NCBI GenBank assembly: GCA_015069065.1
Contig: SVJI01000003.1
Location: 1-33,761 of the forward strand
Source of the DNA: Oscillospiraceae bacterium
GTDB taxonomy: Bacteria; Bacillota; Clostridia; UMGS1883
Direction: 5' to 3'
Length of the DNA: 33,761 bases
Shown: piece after piece, positions 1 through 10,623 of the stretch
Position numbering within the stretch: position 1 is the first letter of the stretch
Layout: each line of letters begins with the position of its first letter
Made by a program: the position numbers and the translations under genes
The notes under the pieces: model-generated
What the model saw: the letters and a program-made list of their open reading frames with translations, nothing else
Told to the model about the DNA's origin: nothing
The model's database searches: none

Positions 1-152
1 ACTTAAATGTGGAAGTTATTCTATTGTATTCCCACACTCTACATCAATTACGACTCTTACGTTAATGTAGTTTTTTATCTCCTTATTTCGGAATTTATCG
101 CCCTCTGCGTTAAACACCGTATGCTTCACAAAGTGCCTAAAATAAAGGATTT

Positions 153-1502
153 CTACGTATTTTGTCTTTGTAGCAAAACCACAGTCTCGACGTGGCTTGT
201 CTGCGGGAATTGGTCAAAGACGTGAGTTTCTCTTAATTTATAGCCGTACTTTGTCAGATGCTTTGCATCCCTTGCCATAGTAGCACAGTCACAGGAAACA
301 TAGACAATGCGTTTGGGGCACATTTTTCCTATTGCATCAAGGAGCTTTACATCACATCCCTTTCTCGGCGGGTCAAGAACTACTATGTCGGCAGTGTCCC
401 CCTGCTTAATAAGCGCAGGTGCAATTTCCTCTGCCGCGCCGCAATGAAACTCTGCATTCACGATTGAGTTAAGCTGAGCGTTCTCCCGTGCATTTTCAAC
501 GGCATCTTCAACAATCTCTATGCCCACAACCTTTTCCGCCGCTCTGGCAAGAAACAGACTGATGCTGCCTGTTCCGCAGTAGAGGTCAAATACTGTGCTG
601 TTTTTGTCACAATCGGCAAGCTCCAGTGCCTTTTCGTAGAGAAGCCTTGTAGTGTAGGAATTGACCTGATAAAAGCTTTTGTAATGAACCTTATATTTTA
701 CATCACCGATGCAGTCATACATATAAGGAACGCCGTAAATGACAATATTCGTTTCTCCGTAAACATTATTTGTCCGGTCGGGATTTATATTTATTACTAT
801 TCCCTTTACGAATGGAAAATCTCTGGTAATTTTATCAACAAGACCCTCTGTGGATGGCAGAGCTTTCTTTGAAACGAGAACGAGTACCGCCTCGTCTTTT
901 CCGCAGCGGACGCATATTCTGCGCAGTGTACCCTTGCCGCTTTCTTCATTATACACACTGATGCCCTCGGCACTTGCCCAGTTGCAGACAGCTTCTACGA
1001 GCTGATTGATGCGTTCATCCTGCAGTGAACATTCTTCGGGTACAACCACTCGATGGCTGTGGGGTGCATAAAACCCTGCCTTTACACCCTCCGGTGTCTG
1101 AATGACAGGGAATTGTGCTTTGTTCCTGTAATGATAGCACTTGGGACTTCCTGTAACACTGTTTATTTCAGCCTTTTCAAAACCACCTATTCTGCGTAAT
1201 GCCTGAAGTACAAGATTTTTTTTATACTCAAGCTGATGTGTGTAGAGAACACTTTGCATACTGCAGCCGCCGCATTTTTCAAAGATATCGCACTCAGGTT
1301 TTGTACGCAGCGGTGAAGGCTCAATTATTTCAAGCAGCTTACCGTAGCCGAAATTCTTATTTTCCTTGACAATGAGAATTCTCACTAAATCACCCTTTAC
1401 TGCGGAGGGAACAAAAACGGTGTAGCCCTCAGGCTTTGCAATACCCTCGCCGTTAGAGCCGAAATCTATTATTCTTACTGTATGTTCTGTATTTTTGTAC
1501 AT
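153..1502 (-). CDS. 23S rRNA (uracil-5-)-methyltransferase, RlmD/RumA-like (TRAM + SAM methyltransferase)
   Basis: 449-aa ORF; CxxxxCGGCxMQ Fe-S cysteine motif (CDIFEKCGGCSMQ), FDLYCGTGSISL SAM motif, VVLDPPRKGC and YVSCDCATMARD motifs typical of RumA/TrmA family. Confidence 0.93.
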   Translation of the reverse strand: MYKNTEHTVRIIDFGSNGEGIAKPEGYTVFVPSAVKGDLVRILIVKENKNFGYGKLLEIIEPSPLRTKPECDIFEKCGGCSMQSVLYTHQLEYKKNLVLQALRRIGGFEKAEINSVTGSPKCYHYRNKAQFPVIQTPEGVKAGFYAPHSHRVVVPEECSLQDERINQLVEAVCNWASAEGISVYNEESGKGTLRRICVRCGKDEAVLVLVSKKALPSTEGLVDKITRDFPFVKGIVININPDRTNNVYGETNIVIYGVPYMYDCIGDVKYKVHYKSFYQVNSYTTRLLYEKALELADCDKNSTVFDLYCGTGSISLFLARAAEKVVGIEIVEDAVENARENAQLNSIVNAEFHCGAAEEIAPALIKQGDTADIVVLDPPRKGCDVKLLDAIGKMCPKRIVYVSCDCATMARDAKHLTKYGYKLRETHVFDQFPQTSHVETVVLLQRQNT

Positions 1503-3418
1503 ATTTCTTTCTTCCTTTCAGGGGAGAGAAGTCTGTAGGAAAGGGGGGCAAGCTCAAGTGAAACTATGCCGCTTTCCGAAATAAGCTCACCGCTCAGGGA
1601 ATCCTTGACGGCACATACGTGCAGGTGCTCAAGCGATAAACTGATATGTGTGCTGCTCTCTGCGGCATTTATTAGCACAATTATATCTTCCCCATCGCAT
1701 TCCTTGCCGAAAACGTCTTTTCCGTTGTCAGTACCGCGCAGAAAGGCGGTAACACTACCCTGTGCATAAAGAGGCATATAAAATCCTGTTCTGAGAGCGG
1801 CGTTATTTTTACGCAGATGTGTAAAAAGCTTTATTTGGCGAGAAATTTCGTTTTCTGTGTTTTCCCAATCCATGGGCTTGCGGTTAAAGGGGTCTGCATA
1901 ACCGTGCATTTGTGCCTCGTCTCCGTAATAGACAGATGGCACCCCGGGTAGCGTCATCTGCAGTGCAACGGCAAGCACGGCCCGACGTTTTGCCAGATGA
2001 AGTTTTTCATCGGGAATCACATAATCGTGTTGCTCAATGCGTGACATACTGCGAAAATCGGGGGAATCTGCAAGGACGGTCAGCGCCCTTGGAACATCGT
2101 GGGATGAAATCAGATTCATTGCAGTGTAAAGAGACTGAAGAGGATAGTTTTCAATCATGGAGCCTATGCGCATGGAGAAAAGCCATGCATCACAGCCTGT
2201 CAGGTATCCAAGCACTGCTTCGCGAAATACGTAGTTCATTACACAGTCAAGCTCTTTTCCCCACAAAAATGCGCGCTGCTCTCCGTAGCTGACTTTATTG
2301 CTGGCATCCTCCCACACTTCACCCATAAGAAGTGCATCGGGATTTTCATTTTTCAGTGCAGAGCGGAGCTTTTCAATAAATTTGTCGGGCAATTCATCCG
2401 CCACGTCGAGGCGGAAGCCATCAGCACCGCGCCTGAGCCATTTGCGTATAACAGAGTCTTTCCCCTCGGCAATGTAGCGGACAAAATTTTCATCAAGCTC
2501 ATTTACGTTAGGGAGTGTTTCAAACCCCCACCATGAATCATATTTATTTGGAAAATCAGAAAAATTGTACCAACTGTAGTAGGGGGAATCCTTGCTCTGG
2601 TATGCACCCAGACTGCCGTAGGTGTTATATTTGTTGAAATATCTGCTGTCTGCTCCTGTGTGGCTGAATACACCGTCGAGGATTATTCTTATTCCCATCT
2701 TTTTTGCCGCAGCAGAGAGTTTTTTGAAATCCTCAACACTTCCTAAAAGCGGGTCGGGATTTTCATAATCACCTGTATCGTAGCGGTGATTTGAGAATGC
2801 TTTTGATATTGGGTTAAGATATATTGCTGTTATTCCAAGCTCCTTAAGGTAGGGGAGCTTTTGTCTTATGCCGTCAAAATTACCGCCGTAAAAATCATTG
2901 GACAGATATTCACCGCCAAATTGCTCGGCACGGTAGAAAGGCTCATCGGACCAATTATGCTTTATCCCGTGAAAGGGGGTTTCTTCACCGCGGAAGAATC
3001 TGTCAGGGAAAATCTGGTAAACCACCGCGTTTTTCATCCAGTCGGGAGTTTCGTAATCCTTTGTGTGAACCGTTATCTGGAATTTGCTTTCGGGCGGGTT
3101 ATCATACATGCCGCCCTCACCGCCCAGATGCAGACTATTGTTTCCGTAATAGGCGCAATTACCGTCTGCAAGTGCATAAAATGAGTAAAAGAGAAGCCCC
3201 GGCGAAGATGGAGTTTCGATAATACACTCATACATACGGATGCCGCTCAGGTTGAAAACAAAGTGCATGGGAATTTCTTCGCCTGATATGATACAGCAAA
3301 CCTTTTGAGGCGCGGCAAAAGACTCTACCGCAAGGCGGAGAGTTATTTTTGTATCTACACTGCAAGCTCCGACAGGATTTCTGTAGAGAAGCTCGCGGGA
3401 ATTATGCTCTAAACGCAA
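1475..3418 (-). CDS. Alpha-amylase family glycoside hydrolase (GH13; neopullulanase/cyclomaltodextrinase-like)
   Basis: 647 aa; VVYQIFPDRF, GITAIYLNPI, RIILDGVFSHTG, DGFRLDVADE, MGEVWED and NLISSHDVPR GH13 motifs; TTG start after GAGGTG; 28-bp overlap with downstream methyltransferase. Confidence 0.93.
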   Translation of the reverse strand: MRLEHNSRELLYRNPVGACSVDTKITLRLAVESFAAPQKVCCIISGEEIPMHFVFNLSGIRMYECIIETPSSPGLLFYSFYALADGNCAYYGNNSLHLGGEGGMYDNPPESKFQITVHTKDYETPDWMKNAVVYQIFPDRFFRGEETPFHGIKHNWSDEPFYRAEQFGGEYLSNDFYGGNFDGIRQKLPYLKELGITAIYLNPISKAFSNHRYDTGDYENPDPLLGSVEDFKKLSAAAKKMGIRIILDGVFSHTGADSRYFNKYNTYGSLGAYQSKDSPYYSWYNFSDFPNKYDSWWGFETLPNVNELDENFVRYIAEGKDSVIRKWLRRGADGFRLDVADELPDKFIEKLRSALKNENPDALLMGEVWEDASNKVSYGEQRAFLWGKELDCVMNYVFREAVLGYLTGCDAWLFSMRIGSMIENYPLQSLYTAMNLISSHDVPRALTVLADSPDFRSMSRIEQHDYVIPDEKLHLAKRRAVLAVALQMTLPGVPSVYYGDEAQMHGYADPFNRKPMDWENTENEISRQIKLFTHLRKNNAALRTGFYMPLYAQGSVTAFLRGTDNGKDVFGKECDGEDIIVLINAAESSTHISLSLEHLHVCAVKDSLSGELISESGIVSLELAPLSYRLLSPERKKEICTKIQNIQ

Positions 3419-3475
3419 AGCAAATCACCTCTTTATAATATTATAAACGATTTTTCGTAAAAGGCAATAAATTTC

Positions 3476-3504
3476 TTGTAAAAACGGCTTTTATACTATA
3501 TAAT
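3476..3504 (+). promoter_or_regulatory. Sigma-A-type promoter for THUMP methyltransferase
   Basis: TTGTAA (3476-3481), 17-nt spacer, TATAAT (3499-3504); RBS AGGGGGAAG before ATG 3535. Confidence 0.65.
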
Positions 3505-3534
3505 AATAAGGATAAAGTATAAGGGGGAAGACTT

Positions 3535-4659
3535 ATGGCAGGAAGTAGACTGCTTCTTACGGTGCCCACATTTTTCGGAACTGAATCAATACTTGCCCAC
3601 GAGGTGCGTTCGCTTGGTTACGAAACGACGGAGGTTACCGACGGTAAGGTAACTTTTGAGGGCGATTTTGAGGCAATTGCTCTGGCAAACGTGAATATAC
3701 GCTGCGGTCAGCGCGTGCTGATTAAAATGGCGCAGTTTACTGCCGAAACCTTTGAAGAATTGTTCGAGGGCGTGAATAAAATCCGCTGGGAACAGTTTAT
3801 TCAGAAGGATTGTGCATTTCCGGTTAAGGGAAGCTCCCTTAAAAGCGTTCTTTCCAGTGTGCCTGCCTGTACAAGCATAGTGAAAAAGGCTGTGGTAAAA
3901 AGGCTGGTGGAAAAATACGGCATTGAGTATTTTGAGGAAACAGGTCCGATGATGCGCATACAATTTACTATTATGCGTAACACGGTTACAATATATCTTG
4001 ACACCACAGGTGAGCCTCTTTATAAACGCGGCTACAGGGAAAAGGGAGTTGTAGCTCCAATGCGTGAAACACTGGCTTTTGCCATGGTGGATATAACCAG
4101 ATGGCGAGGTGACAGGCCATTTGCAGACCCCTTTTGCGGCAGCGGTACAATCCCCATTGAGGCAGCTCTTTATGCAAAGAAGATTGCCCCCGGTCTGAGG
4201 CGCAGCTTTGTGAGCGAAAAGTGGAGGATTATGGGGCAGGGTATTTACGAGGATGTCCGGGAGGAGGCACGAAGCCTCATTGACAGAGAGCTTCAGCCCA
4301 GAATATATGCATCGGACATAGACAGTGCTGCCGTGTCACTTGCCAAGGAGAATGCACGCAAAGCAGGGGTGCTTGAATATATAGATTTTTCAGTGTGTGA
4401 TGCTGCAAAAGCGCCACTTTTTACCGATAAGGGCGTGATTGTATGTAACCCACCCTATGGCGAGCGGCTTATGGATAATACAAGCTGCGAATCATTGTAC
4501 AGGAAAATAGGACGGCATTTCTCGCAGTTTGATAATGCAGGCAAGTATATTCTTACCAGTCATGAGGGCTTTGAAGATTGCTACGGAAAGGCAGCAGACA
4601 AAAAGAGAAAACTTTATAACGGAATGTTAAAATGTTATTTATATCAATATTTTAGATGA
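3535..4659 (+). CDS. THUMP-domain class I SAM-dependent RNA methyltransferase (RlmL/YpsC-like)
   Basis: 374 aa; THUMP-type N-terminus, DPFCGSGTIPIEAAL and VCNPPYGER motifs. Confidence 0.92.
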   Translation: MAGSRLLLTVPTFFGTESILAHEVRSLGYETTEVTDGKVTFEGDFEAIALANVNIRCGQRVLIKMAQFTAETFEELFEGVNKIRWEQFIQKDCAFPVKGSSLKSVLSSVPACTSIVKKAVVKRLVEKYGIEYFEETGPMMRIQFTIMRNTVTIYLDTTGEPLYKRGYREKGVVAPMRETLAFAMVDITRWRGDRPFADPFCGSGTIPIEAALYAKKIAPGLRRSFVSEKWRIMGQGIYEDVREEARSLIDRELQPRIYASDIDSAAVSLAKENARKAGVLEYIDFSVCDAAKAPLFTDKGVIVCNPPYGERLMDNTSCESLYRKIGRHFSQFDNAGKYILTSHEGFEDCYGKAADKKRKLYNGMLKCYLYQYFR

Positions 4660-4702
4660 TAAAAAAGTCTTACCGCGCATACCTTGTAGAGAGGTGAGCG
4701 TG

Positions 4703-4912
4703 ATGAAGATGAATGAAAGATTAAGAAAATTCTTACTGTCACTTGCATACCGCACTATCGCGGCGGTAGTATTGTTTGCAGTGCTGTGGGTGCTTCGGGA
4801 TATTTCAAAAACGGCACTGGAGAAGGTAAGTGCGGTGTGGACCAAAAATACGGATATTAAAAAGGCGGCAGAGCTTCTGTCTGAGCTTATGAGGATGAGT
4901 GTGCCTTTTTAA
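4703..4912 (+). CDS. Small single-TM hypothetical protein
   Basis: ORF between two co-oriented genes, RBS GAGAGGTGAG, one hydrophobic segment (TIAAVVLFAVLWVL). Confidence 0.55.
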   Translation: MKMNERLRKFLLSLAYRTIAAVVLFAVLWVLRDISKTALEKVSAVWTKNTDIKKAAELLSELMRMSVPF

Positions 4913-4935
4913 AAGAAGAAAAACAGGAGAAAATT

Positions 4936-6786
4936 ATGAGTATAAAAAATCTGGACAAGCTTTTGTCACGTGTACAGAAAGCCACCCACTACAGCGGAGG
5001 GGAGCTTAACAGTGTAATAAAGAATCCTGACGAGGTTGAAATCAGGTATGCATTTGCATTTCCTGACACCTACGAGGTAGGAATGAGCCATCTGGGAATG
5101 AAAATTCTTTACCACATACTTAATATGCGTCAGGATACCTATTGTGAAAGGGTTTTTGCACCGTGGATTGACATGGAGGAGGAAATGCGTAAGGAGGGTG
5201 TACCCCTCTTTTCAAATGAAACCCACACTCCTGTCAGGGAATTTGATTTTTTAGGAATAACACTGCAGTATGAGATGTGTTATTCAAACATTCTGAATAT
5301 GCTGGAGCTTTCGGGTATTCCCCTGCGCTCTGTGGACAGGGGGGAGGATGACCCATTTGTAAATGCAGGTGGCCCCTGTGCATATAATCCCGAACCGCTT
5401 GCAGATATTGTTGACTTTTTCACCATGGGCGAGGGTGAGGAAGTCATCGGCGAGCTTATGGATGCCTTTAAAGAGTGGAAGAAATCAGGCGGGAGGAGAA
5501 TCGATTACTTAAAGCGTATTGCGCAGATTGAGGGTATATATGTCCCCTGCTTGTATGATGTTGAGTATAACGAGGATAACACAATCAGAAGTATCACTCC
5601 CAATTGTCCTGAGGCAAAGCCCAGAATAAAGAAAAGAATTATATCAGACCTTGATAAGGTTGTATTCCCCGATAAATTCATAGTTCCGTTCTGTGATATA
5701 GTGCATGACAGGTCAAACATTGAGGTTTTCCGTGGATGTATCCGCGGCTGCAGATTTTGTCAGGCAGGAATGATTTACCGTCCTGTCCGTGAAAAATCAC
5801 CCGACACGCTTCTTATGGATGCCTGCGCGCTTATCAATTCAACAGGCTATGAGGAAATGGGGCTTTCGAGTCTGTCAACAAGTGACTATACGCGTCTGGA
5901 GGAGCTTACGGACAAGCTTTTGGAGCTTACAGAAAAGGAAAAGGTAAGCTTGTCGTTGCCGTCGTTGAGGGTGGATAATTTCAGCCTTGATTTAATGCAG
6001 CGCGTCCAGAAGGTGCGTAAGAGCGGACTTACCTTTGCCCCTGAGGCAGGAAGTCAGCGTATGCGTGACGTTATAAATAAAAATGTAGAGGAAAAAGACC
6101 TTATAAAATCAGCTACACTTGCCTTTGAGGGCGGATGGAGCAATGTAAAGCTGTATTTCATGATAGGACTTCCCTATGAGGAGTATGACGATATCGCAGG
6201 AATAGCACGCCTTGCCGAAAAGGTGGTTGATTGTTATTACCAAAGTGATAAAACAAATAAGAGGCGACCTGTCAGCGTGCATCTGAGTGTGGCAGGCTTT
6301 GTGCCAAAGCCCTTTACTCCATTCCAGTGGGCGGCACAAAATACCATGGAGGAGCTTTCCGAGAAACAGCAGTTCCTTAAAAATGAAATCAGAAACAGAA
6401 AAATCCGCTACAACTATCACCAGAGTGATATAAGCGTGCTTGAGGGCGTTTTTGCCAGAGGTGACAGACGTTTGGGAGAGGTGCTTATCCGCGCCCACGA
6501 AAAAGGATGTAAGCTTGACGGATGGAACGAATGCTTTAACCTTGATGCATGGAAGCAGGCGTTTGATGAATGTAATATTGATATGGCATTTTATACACGC
6601 GCCAGAGAGTATGATGAAATTCTCCCCTGGGATATTGTGGATATAGGTGTTTCACGTGAGTTTATGATAAGTGAAAACGAAAAGGCTAAAAAAGCCGCGA
6701 CAACGCCTAACTGCCGCGAAAAATGCAGTGGCTGCGGAGCGGCTGCACTGTGCAAAACGAAGGAGAGGTGTGTCTGCTTTGAATAA
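4936..6786 (+). CDS. TIGR03960-type B12-binding/radical SAM protein
   Basis: 616 aa; CIRGCRFCQAG radical SAM CxxxCxxC; N-terminal motifs (PDEVEIRYAFAFPDTYEVGMSHLGMKILYHILN) characteristic of the family; Cys-rich C-terminus. Confidence 0.93.
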   Translation: MSIKNLDKLLSRVQKATHYSGGELNSVIKNPDEVEIRYAFAFPDTYEVGMSHLGMKILYHILNMRQDTYCERVFAPWIDMEEEMRKEGVPLFSNETHTPVREFDFLGITLQYEMCYSNILNMLELSGIPLRSVDRGEDDPFVNAGGPCAYNPEPLADIVDFFTMGEGEEVIGELMDAFKEWKKSGGRRIDYLKRIAQIEGIYVPCLYDVEYNEDNTIRSITPNCPEAKPRIKKRIISDLDKVVFPDKFIVPFCDIVHDRSNIEVFRGCIRGCRFCQAGMIYRPVREKSPDTLLMDACALINSTGYEEMGLSSLSTSDYTRLEELTDKLLELTEKEKVSLSLPSLRVDNFSLDLMQRVQKVRKSGLTFAPEAGSQRMRDVINKNVEEKDLIKSATLAFEGGWSNVKLYFMIGLPYEEYDDIAGIARLAEKVVDCYYQSDKTNKRRPVSVHLSVAGFVPKPFTPFQWAAQNTMEELSEKQQFLKNEIRNRKIRYNYHQSDISVLEGVFARGDRRLGEVLIRAHEKGCKLDGWNECFNLDAWKQAFDECNIDMAFYTRAREYDEILPWDIVDIGVSREFMISENEKAKKAATTPNCREKCSGCGAAALCKTKERCVCFE

Positions 6787-7405
6787 TTATTACATGCGAT
6801 ATGAGAAAACAGAAAATGCAAAGTATGTATCCCATCTGGATTTTGTAAGAATGTTTGGCAGAGCGATGCGCAGAGCGCATCTTCCCATCGCGTATTCAGA
6901 GGGATTTAATCCGCATCCGCTCCTCGGATTTGCGCTGCCCTTGTCTGTTGGCTATACCAGTGAGTGCGAGCTTCTTGAAATCACGCTGACAGAGGCAGTT
7001 CCCTGTGAGGAAATTATGCATAGGCTCAACAGTGTTTTACCCATTGGGGTAAAAATAAACGAAGTTTTTGAGGGGAAAAGCCGCATGAAAAAGCTGGAAA
7101 TTGCGCGCTATGCCGTTTACCCCGAAAAAACGCCGTCGGGAATTGCTCTGTTTATGGCGATGGATGAAATCCGTATAGACAAAAAGACGAAGAGCGGAGT
7201 TAAGGAATGTGATATTCGCCCTGATATAAAGGATATAAAGGTAACATGTGGGAAAATAGAAATGGTTCTCAGTGCAGGAAGTCGTGCCAATCTGAAGCCC
7301 GAGGTAGTTATAAGTGCTATGAATAAGTATATTTCGGGGTATTCAAGCGGTGATTGCCACTATCACAGAATGGAAATTTACGATGCGGATATGAATATTA
7401 TCTGA
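6779..7405 (+). CDS. TIGR03936-type radical SAM-associated protein (DUF2344)
   Basis: MRYEKTENAKYVSHLDFVRMFGRAMRRAHLPIAYSEGFNPHP motif; TTG 6779 overlaps upstream stop (ATG 6794 alternative); listed ORF start 6671 is probably too far upstream. Confidence 0.88.
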   Translation: MNNYYMRYEKTENAKYVSHLDFVRMFGRAMRRAHLPIAYSEGFNPHPLLGFALPLSVGYTSECELLEITLTEAVPCEEIMHRLNSVLPIGVKINEVFEGKSRMKKLEIARYAVYPEKTPSGIALFMAMDEIRIDKKTKSGVKECDIRPDIKDIKVTCGKIEMVLSAGSRANLKPEVVISAMNKYISGYSSGDCHYHRMEIYDADMNII

Positions 7406-7490
7406 TTGTAAATTTTAGTCCCCTCTGCTTGCACATGAAAAAAACTTGTGTTATACTTACTATAAATGTTTACTTAGGAGGAAAAAGAAA

Positions 7491-8399
7491 ATGGCAGGCT
7501 TTTTCGGATTTTTCGATTATACAAAGCCCGGAAAGGGTCTTAGTAAGGAAGATGTTGACAAGAAAGGCGTCGCACTGTATTTTGATATACTGGGAAGAAG
7601 ATTCTGGAAATTTATTCAGCTTAATCTACTGTTTCTCGCAGCATCAATTCCTGCGATAATAATAGGCTGGCTTATATCATTGTTTGGGGTGACGTGGCTT
7701 GCGGCACTTTCGCAGGTTGAACTCAGTCAGGAGTGGATTAACGGACTCACTCTGCTCGGAGCATTCGTGACGGTTATATTTTTGCAGTTATGCGGCAGCG
7801 GACCTGCAAGTGCAGGCATGAGCTATGTTCTGCGTAAATATGCCAACGATACTCATTCATGGGTATGGAGCGATTTTTGGGATAATTTCAAGAGTAACTT
7901 TAAGCAGTCTGTGGCAGTATATATTATCAATGTATTTGTTACCTGCATCATGGCGGTAAGCTTCGTTTTCTACCGAAGAGTTATGGAGGGGTTTTCCGCA
8001 ACACTGCTGTCAACTGTTATCGCAATAGCTTTTGCTATATTTTATATGATGCAGATGTACACATATCAGCTTATGGTAAGCTTTGAGCTTAAACTAAAGG
8101 ATATATATCGTAATGCACTGATTCTTGTCCTTGCCAAGCTGCCGTGGAATGTTCTTACTGTGGTTGTGACATTCTTTTTATTCCGCGGACTTTTTGCACT
8201 TGCCATGTCAGTGCCGATTGGTGCAGTAGCTATTGTTTTTGTGATTTTTTACGTTCTTGTAAATTTCACTCAGATATTTATGTCTAACAACGTTATTAAA
8301 AAGCTCTTGCTTGAACCTGCACTGGAAAGGACGCAGAACGATTCTGCTGAAGAAACAGAGACAGAAGAAACAGCGGAAGAAGAAAATACGGAAGAATGA
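7491..8399 (+). CDS. YesL/DUF624-like multi-pass membrane protein
   Basis: GFFDYTKPGKGLSKEDVDKKG N-terminus and hydrophobic segments; AGGAGG RBS at ~7476; start moved to ATG 7491. Confidence 0.75.
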   Translation: MAGFFGFFDYTKPGKGLSKEDVDKKGVALYFDILGRRFWKFIQLNLLFLAASIPAIIIGWLISLFGVTWLAALSQVELSQEWINGLTLLGAFVTVIFLQLCGSGPASAGMSYVLRKYANDTHSWVWSDFWDNFKSNFKQSVAVYIINVFVTCIMAVSFVFYRRVMEGFSATLLSTVIAIAFAIFYMMQMYTYQLMVSFELKLKDIYRNALILVLAKLPWNVLTVVVTFFLFRGLFALAMSVPIGAVAIVFVIFYVLVNFTQIFMSNNVIKKLLLEPALERTQNDSAEETETEETAEEENTEE

Positions 8400-8405
8400 T
8401 TTTTT

Positions 8406-9887
8406 ATGAAGAAACAAAGCTTTGTTCATGGAGCGGCGGTTTTGGCCGCCGCTTCTATTTTATGTAAAATAATGAGTGCAGCACTCAAAATACCGCTTGA
8501 CCGTTTTTTTCTGCATGAAGAGGGTATAGCAGTTTACCAGAGTGCGTATTCCATTTATAACGTTTTTCTTGCAATTTGTGTGACAGGAATCCCCATTGCA
8601 CTCTCCAGCCTTGTTGCAGGAAGTGACAAGCGGGAGGCTGCAACGTTGTGCAAATCCACCTTTGTTGTGATAACCGTGTTTTCCGGCTTGGGAGGAGTGC
8701 TTTTGTTCCTGTTTGCAAATCCGCTGGCAAGACTCCTTTCGGGCGGAGGACGCCCTGTGGCGGCGCTTTCCTTAATGATACTCTCTGCAGCACTTCCTTT
8801 GATGGGATTTATAAGCTCGCGCAGGGGGTATTTTCAGGGAATCGGGAATATGACTCCGTCGGCACTTAGTCAGCTTGCAGAAAGTCTGGCAAAGGTTGTT
8901 CTGGGAATAGGCATTTGTGCTCTCCTTGTGGGAAAAGGCATTTCCTACGGTGCCGCAGGTGCGATTTGCGGTGTTACGATTGGCGCATTTGCAGCGGCAA
9001 TGGTGCTTGAAATATATTTTCGCCGTGAAAAATGCGAAAAGGGAAGCTTCTCCATGCAAAAGGCTCTTTTGGTGGTTAAAACCTCTATCCCCATGACCTT
9101 GGGTGCTTTTGGTTTTACAGCGGTACTGCTGACAGACACTCTTACTGTTCCGAAGTTGCTTGCCGTAGCAGGGGTGGAAACATTGGACAGGCTCAGGATG
9201 TTTGGCTATCTGACACGCGCAAACACCGTATATAATCTTCCTGCTACGATAATTACAGCATTTACGGCGAGTGCCGTACCTGCCATTGCGGCAGCGCGTG
9301 CGGAAAATAACGAAAAGTCACTGGGGGAAAATTCGCTTAAGGCAATAACTCTTATCTTTCTGGCAGCGATGCCCTGTACGCTCGGCATGGTTTTGTTTTC
9401 TCGTGAAATATTGACACTTCTCTATTCTTCGGGGGTGTACAGTATTCTCCTTGCGATGACAGGGGTGATGGTTCTCATCATGCCCTATATACAAACATCT
9501 ACGGCGATGCTTCAGACCTTGGGAAAGGTATGGGCGCCCATCCTTGTAAGCGGTGGGGCAGTTGTTTTAAAAGCCGTGCTGAATTTTGCCCTGATACCTG
9601 CTTTGGGAGTAGTGGGAGCTACAGTTGCAACTGTAGCAGCATTTTTGCCCGCACTTGTTATAAATACGGTCATGCTTTCTAAGTCGGTTTCGCTCAAAGG
9701 AGCAGGGATTGTTCTTTGTAAAATTGCTTTTTGCAGTGTTGCTGCGTGCACTGCGGCAAAGCTCATATACGTTTTGACAGGCGGTACTTTGGCACTTTTG
9801 GGCTCGCTTGGTGCTGCAGTTATAATATACGGTATTCTCGTGGTATTATTAAGGTGTATTACCGCAGAAGATTTAAGGGGAAAGTAA
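8406..9887 (+). CDS. MurJ/SpoVB-like polysaccharide flippase (MOP superfamily)
   Basis: 493 aa, ~12-14 TM; SxxxKxxGxxxxIPLDRFF..GIAVYQSAYSIYNVFLAIxVTGIPIALSSLVA pattern. Confidence 0.85.
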   Translation: MKKQSFVHGAAVLAAASILCKIMSAALKIPLDRFFLHEEGIAVYQSAYSIYNVFLAICVTGIPIALSSLVAGSDKREAATLCKSTFVVITVFSGLGGVLLFLFANPLARLLSGGGRPVAALSLMILSAALPLMGFISSRRGYFQGIGNMTPSALSQLAESLAKVVLGIGICALLVGKGISYGAAGAICGVTIGAFAAAMVLEIYFRREKCEKGSFSMQKALLVVKTSIPMTLGAFGFTAVLLTDTLTVPKLLAVAGVETLDRLRMFGYLTRANTVYNLPATIITAFTASAVPAIAAARAENNEKSLGENSLKAITLIFLAAMPCTLGMVLFSREILTLLYSSGVYSILLAMTGVMVLIMPYIQTSTAMLQTLGKVWAPILVSGGAVVLKAVLNFALIPALGVVGATVATVAAFLPALVINTVMLSKSVSLKGAGIVLCKIAFCSVAACTAAKLIYVLTGGTLALLGSLGAAVIIYGILVVLLRCITAEDLRGK

Positions 9888-9889
9888 AT

Positions 9890-10531
9890 ATGAAAAAGAA
9901 AAAGGATTTTTATGAATTGTGTAATATAGTGGAAAAGCTTCGCGCTCCTGAAGGATGTCCGTGGGACAGTGAACAGACTCATAAAACCCTCGCAAAGCAT
10001 TTGTTGGAGGAGGCATATGAGGCGTGCGATGCCATTGATGACGCAGTGCCTGAGAAAATGGCAGATGAACTGGGAGATGTTTTGCTGCAGGTTGTTATGC
10101 ATGCGCAAATCGGTAAGGAAGAGGGAACGTTTGATATTGACGATGTCACAGATGCAATATCAAATAAAATGATAGAGCGACATCCTCATGTTTTTGGAGA
10201 TGTCAGCGTCAAAAACAGTCAGGAGGTATTAGATAACTGGGAGGAGATAAAGAAGACTCAGCGCGGGCAAAAAAGCGCTTATGAGGCAATGCTTTCTGTA
10301 ACCAAATCTCTGCCTGCACTATCTAAAACGGAGAAAATTATAGGCAAGGCAGTAAAGGCGGGACTTTACTGCACAGAGGATATCCCCACCTTTGCAGCAG
10401 ACGAAATAGGTGAGCGGTTGTTTGAGCTTTGCGCACTTGCCTATATGAATGGAATTGACGCGGAAGAGGAACTTAGTGCCTATACGAAAAAATTTATCAA
10501 AAATTTGAAGAATATTGCAGAAAACACTTGA
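9890..10531 (+). CDS. mazG: Nucleoside triphosphate pyrophosphohydrolase MazG
   Basis: LRAPEGCPWDSEQTHKTLAKHLLEEAYEACDAID and ELGDVLLQVVMHAQIGKEEGTFDIDDV motifs; ATG at 9890. Confidence 0.95.
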   Translation: MKKKKDFYELCNIVEKLRAPEGCPWDSEQTHKTLAKHLLEEAYEACDAIDDAVPEKMADELGDVLLQVVMHAQIGKEEGTFDIDDVTDAISNKMIERHPHVFGDVSVKNSQEVLDNWEEIKKTQRGQKSAYEAMLSVTKSLPALSKTEKIIGKAVKAGLYCTEDIPTFAADEIGERLFELCALAYMNGIDAEEELSAYTKKFIKNLKNIAENT

Positions 10532-10623
10532 ATATGGCAAAATCTTATGATATTATATGAAAGACGGAATGTTGCGAATAGGTAGCAAGACATATTAAAT
10601 AATATATTTTAGGAGGAGAAATT

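Noticed and set aside
7-225. 72-aa plus-strand ORF at left edge
   Set aside because: Overlaps the confidently assigned RlmD-like gene on the opposite strand; no RBS or recognisable domain
9512-10108. 198-aa minus-strand ORF across flippase/mazG junction
   Set aside because: Antisense to two well-supported genes
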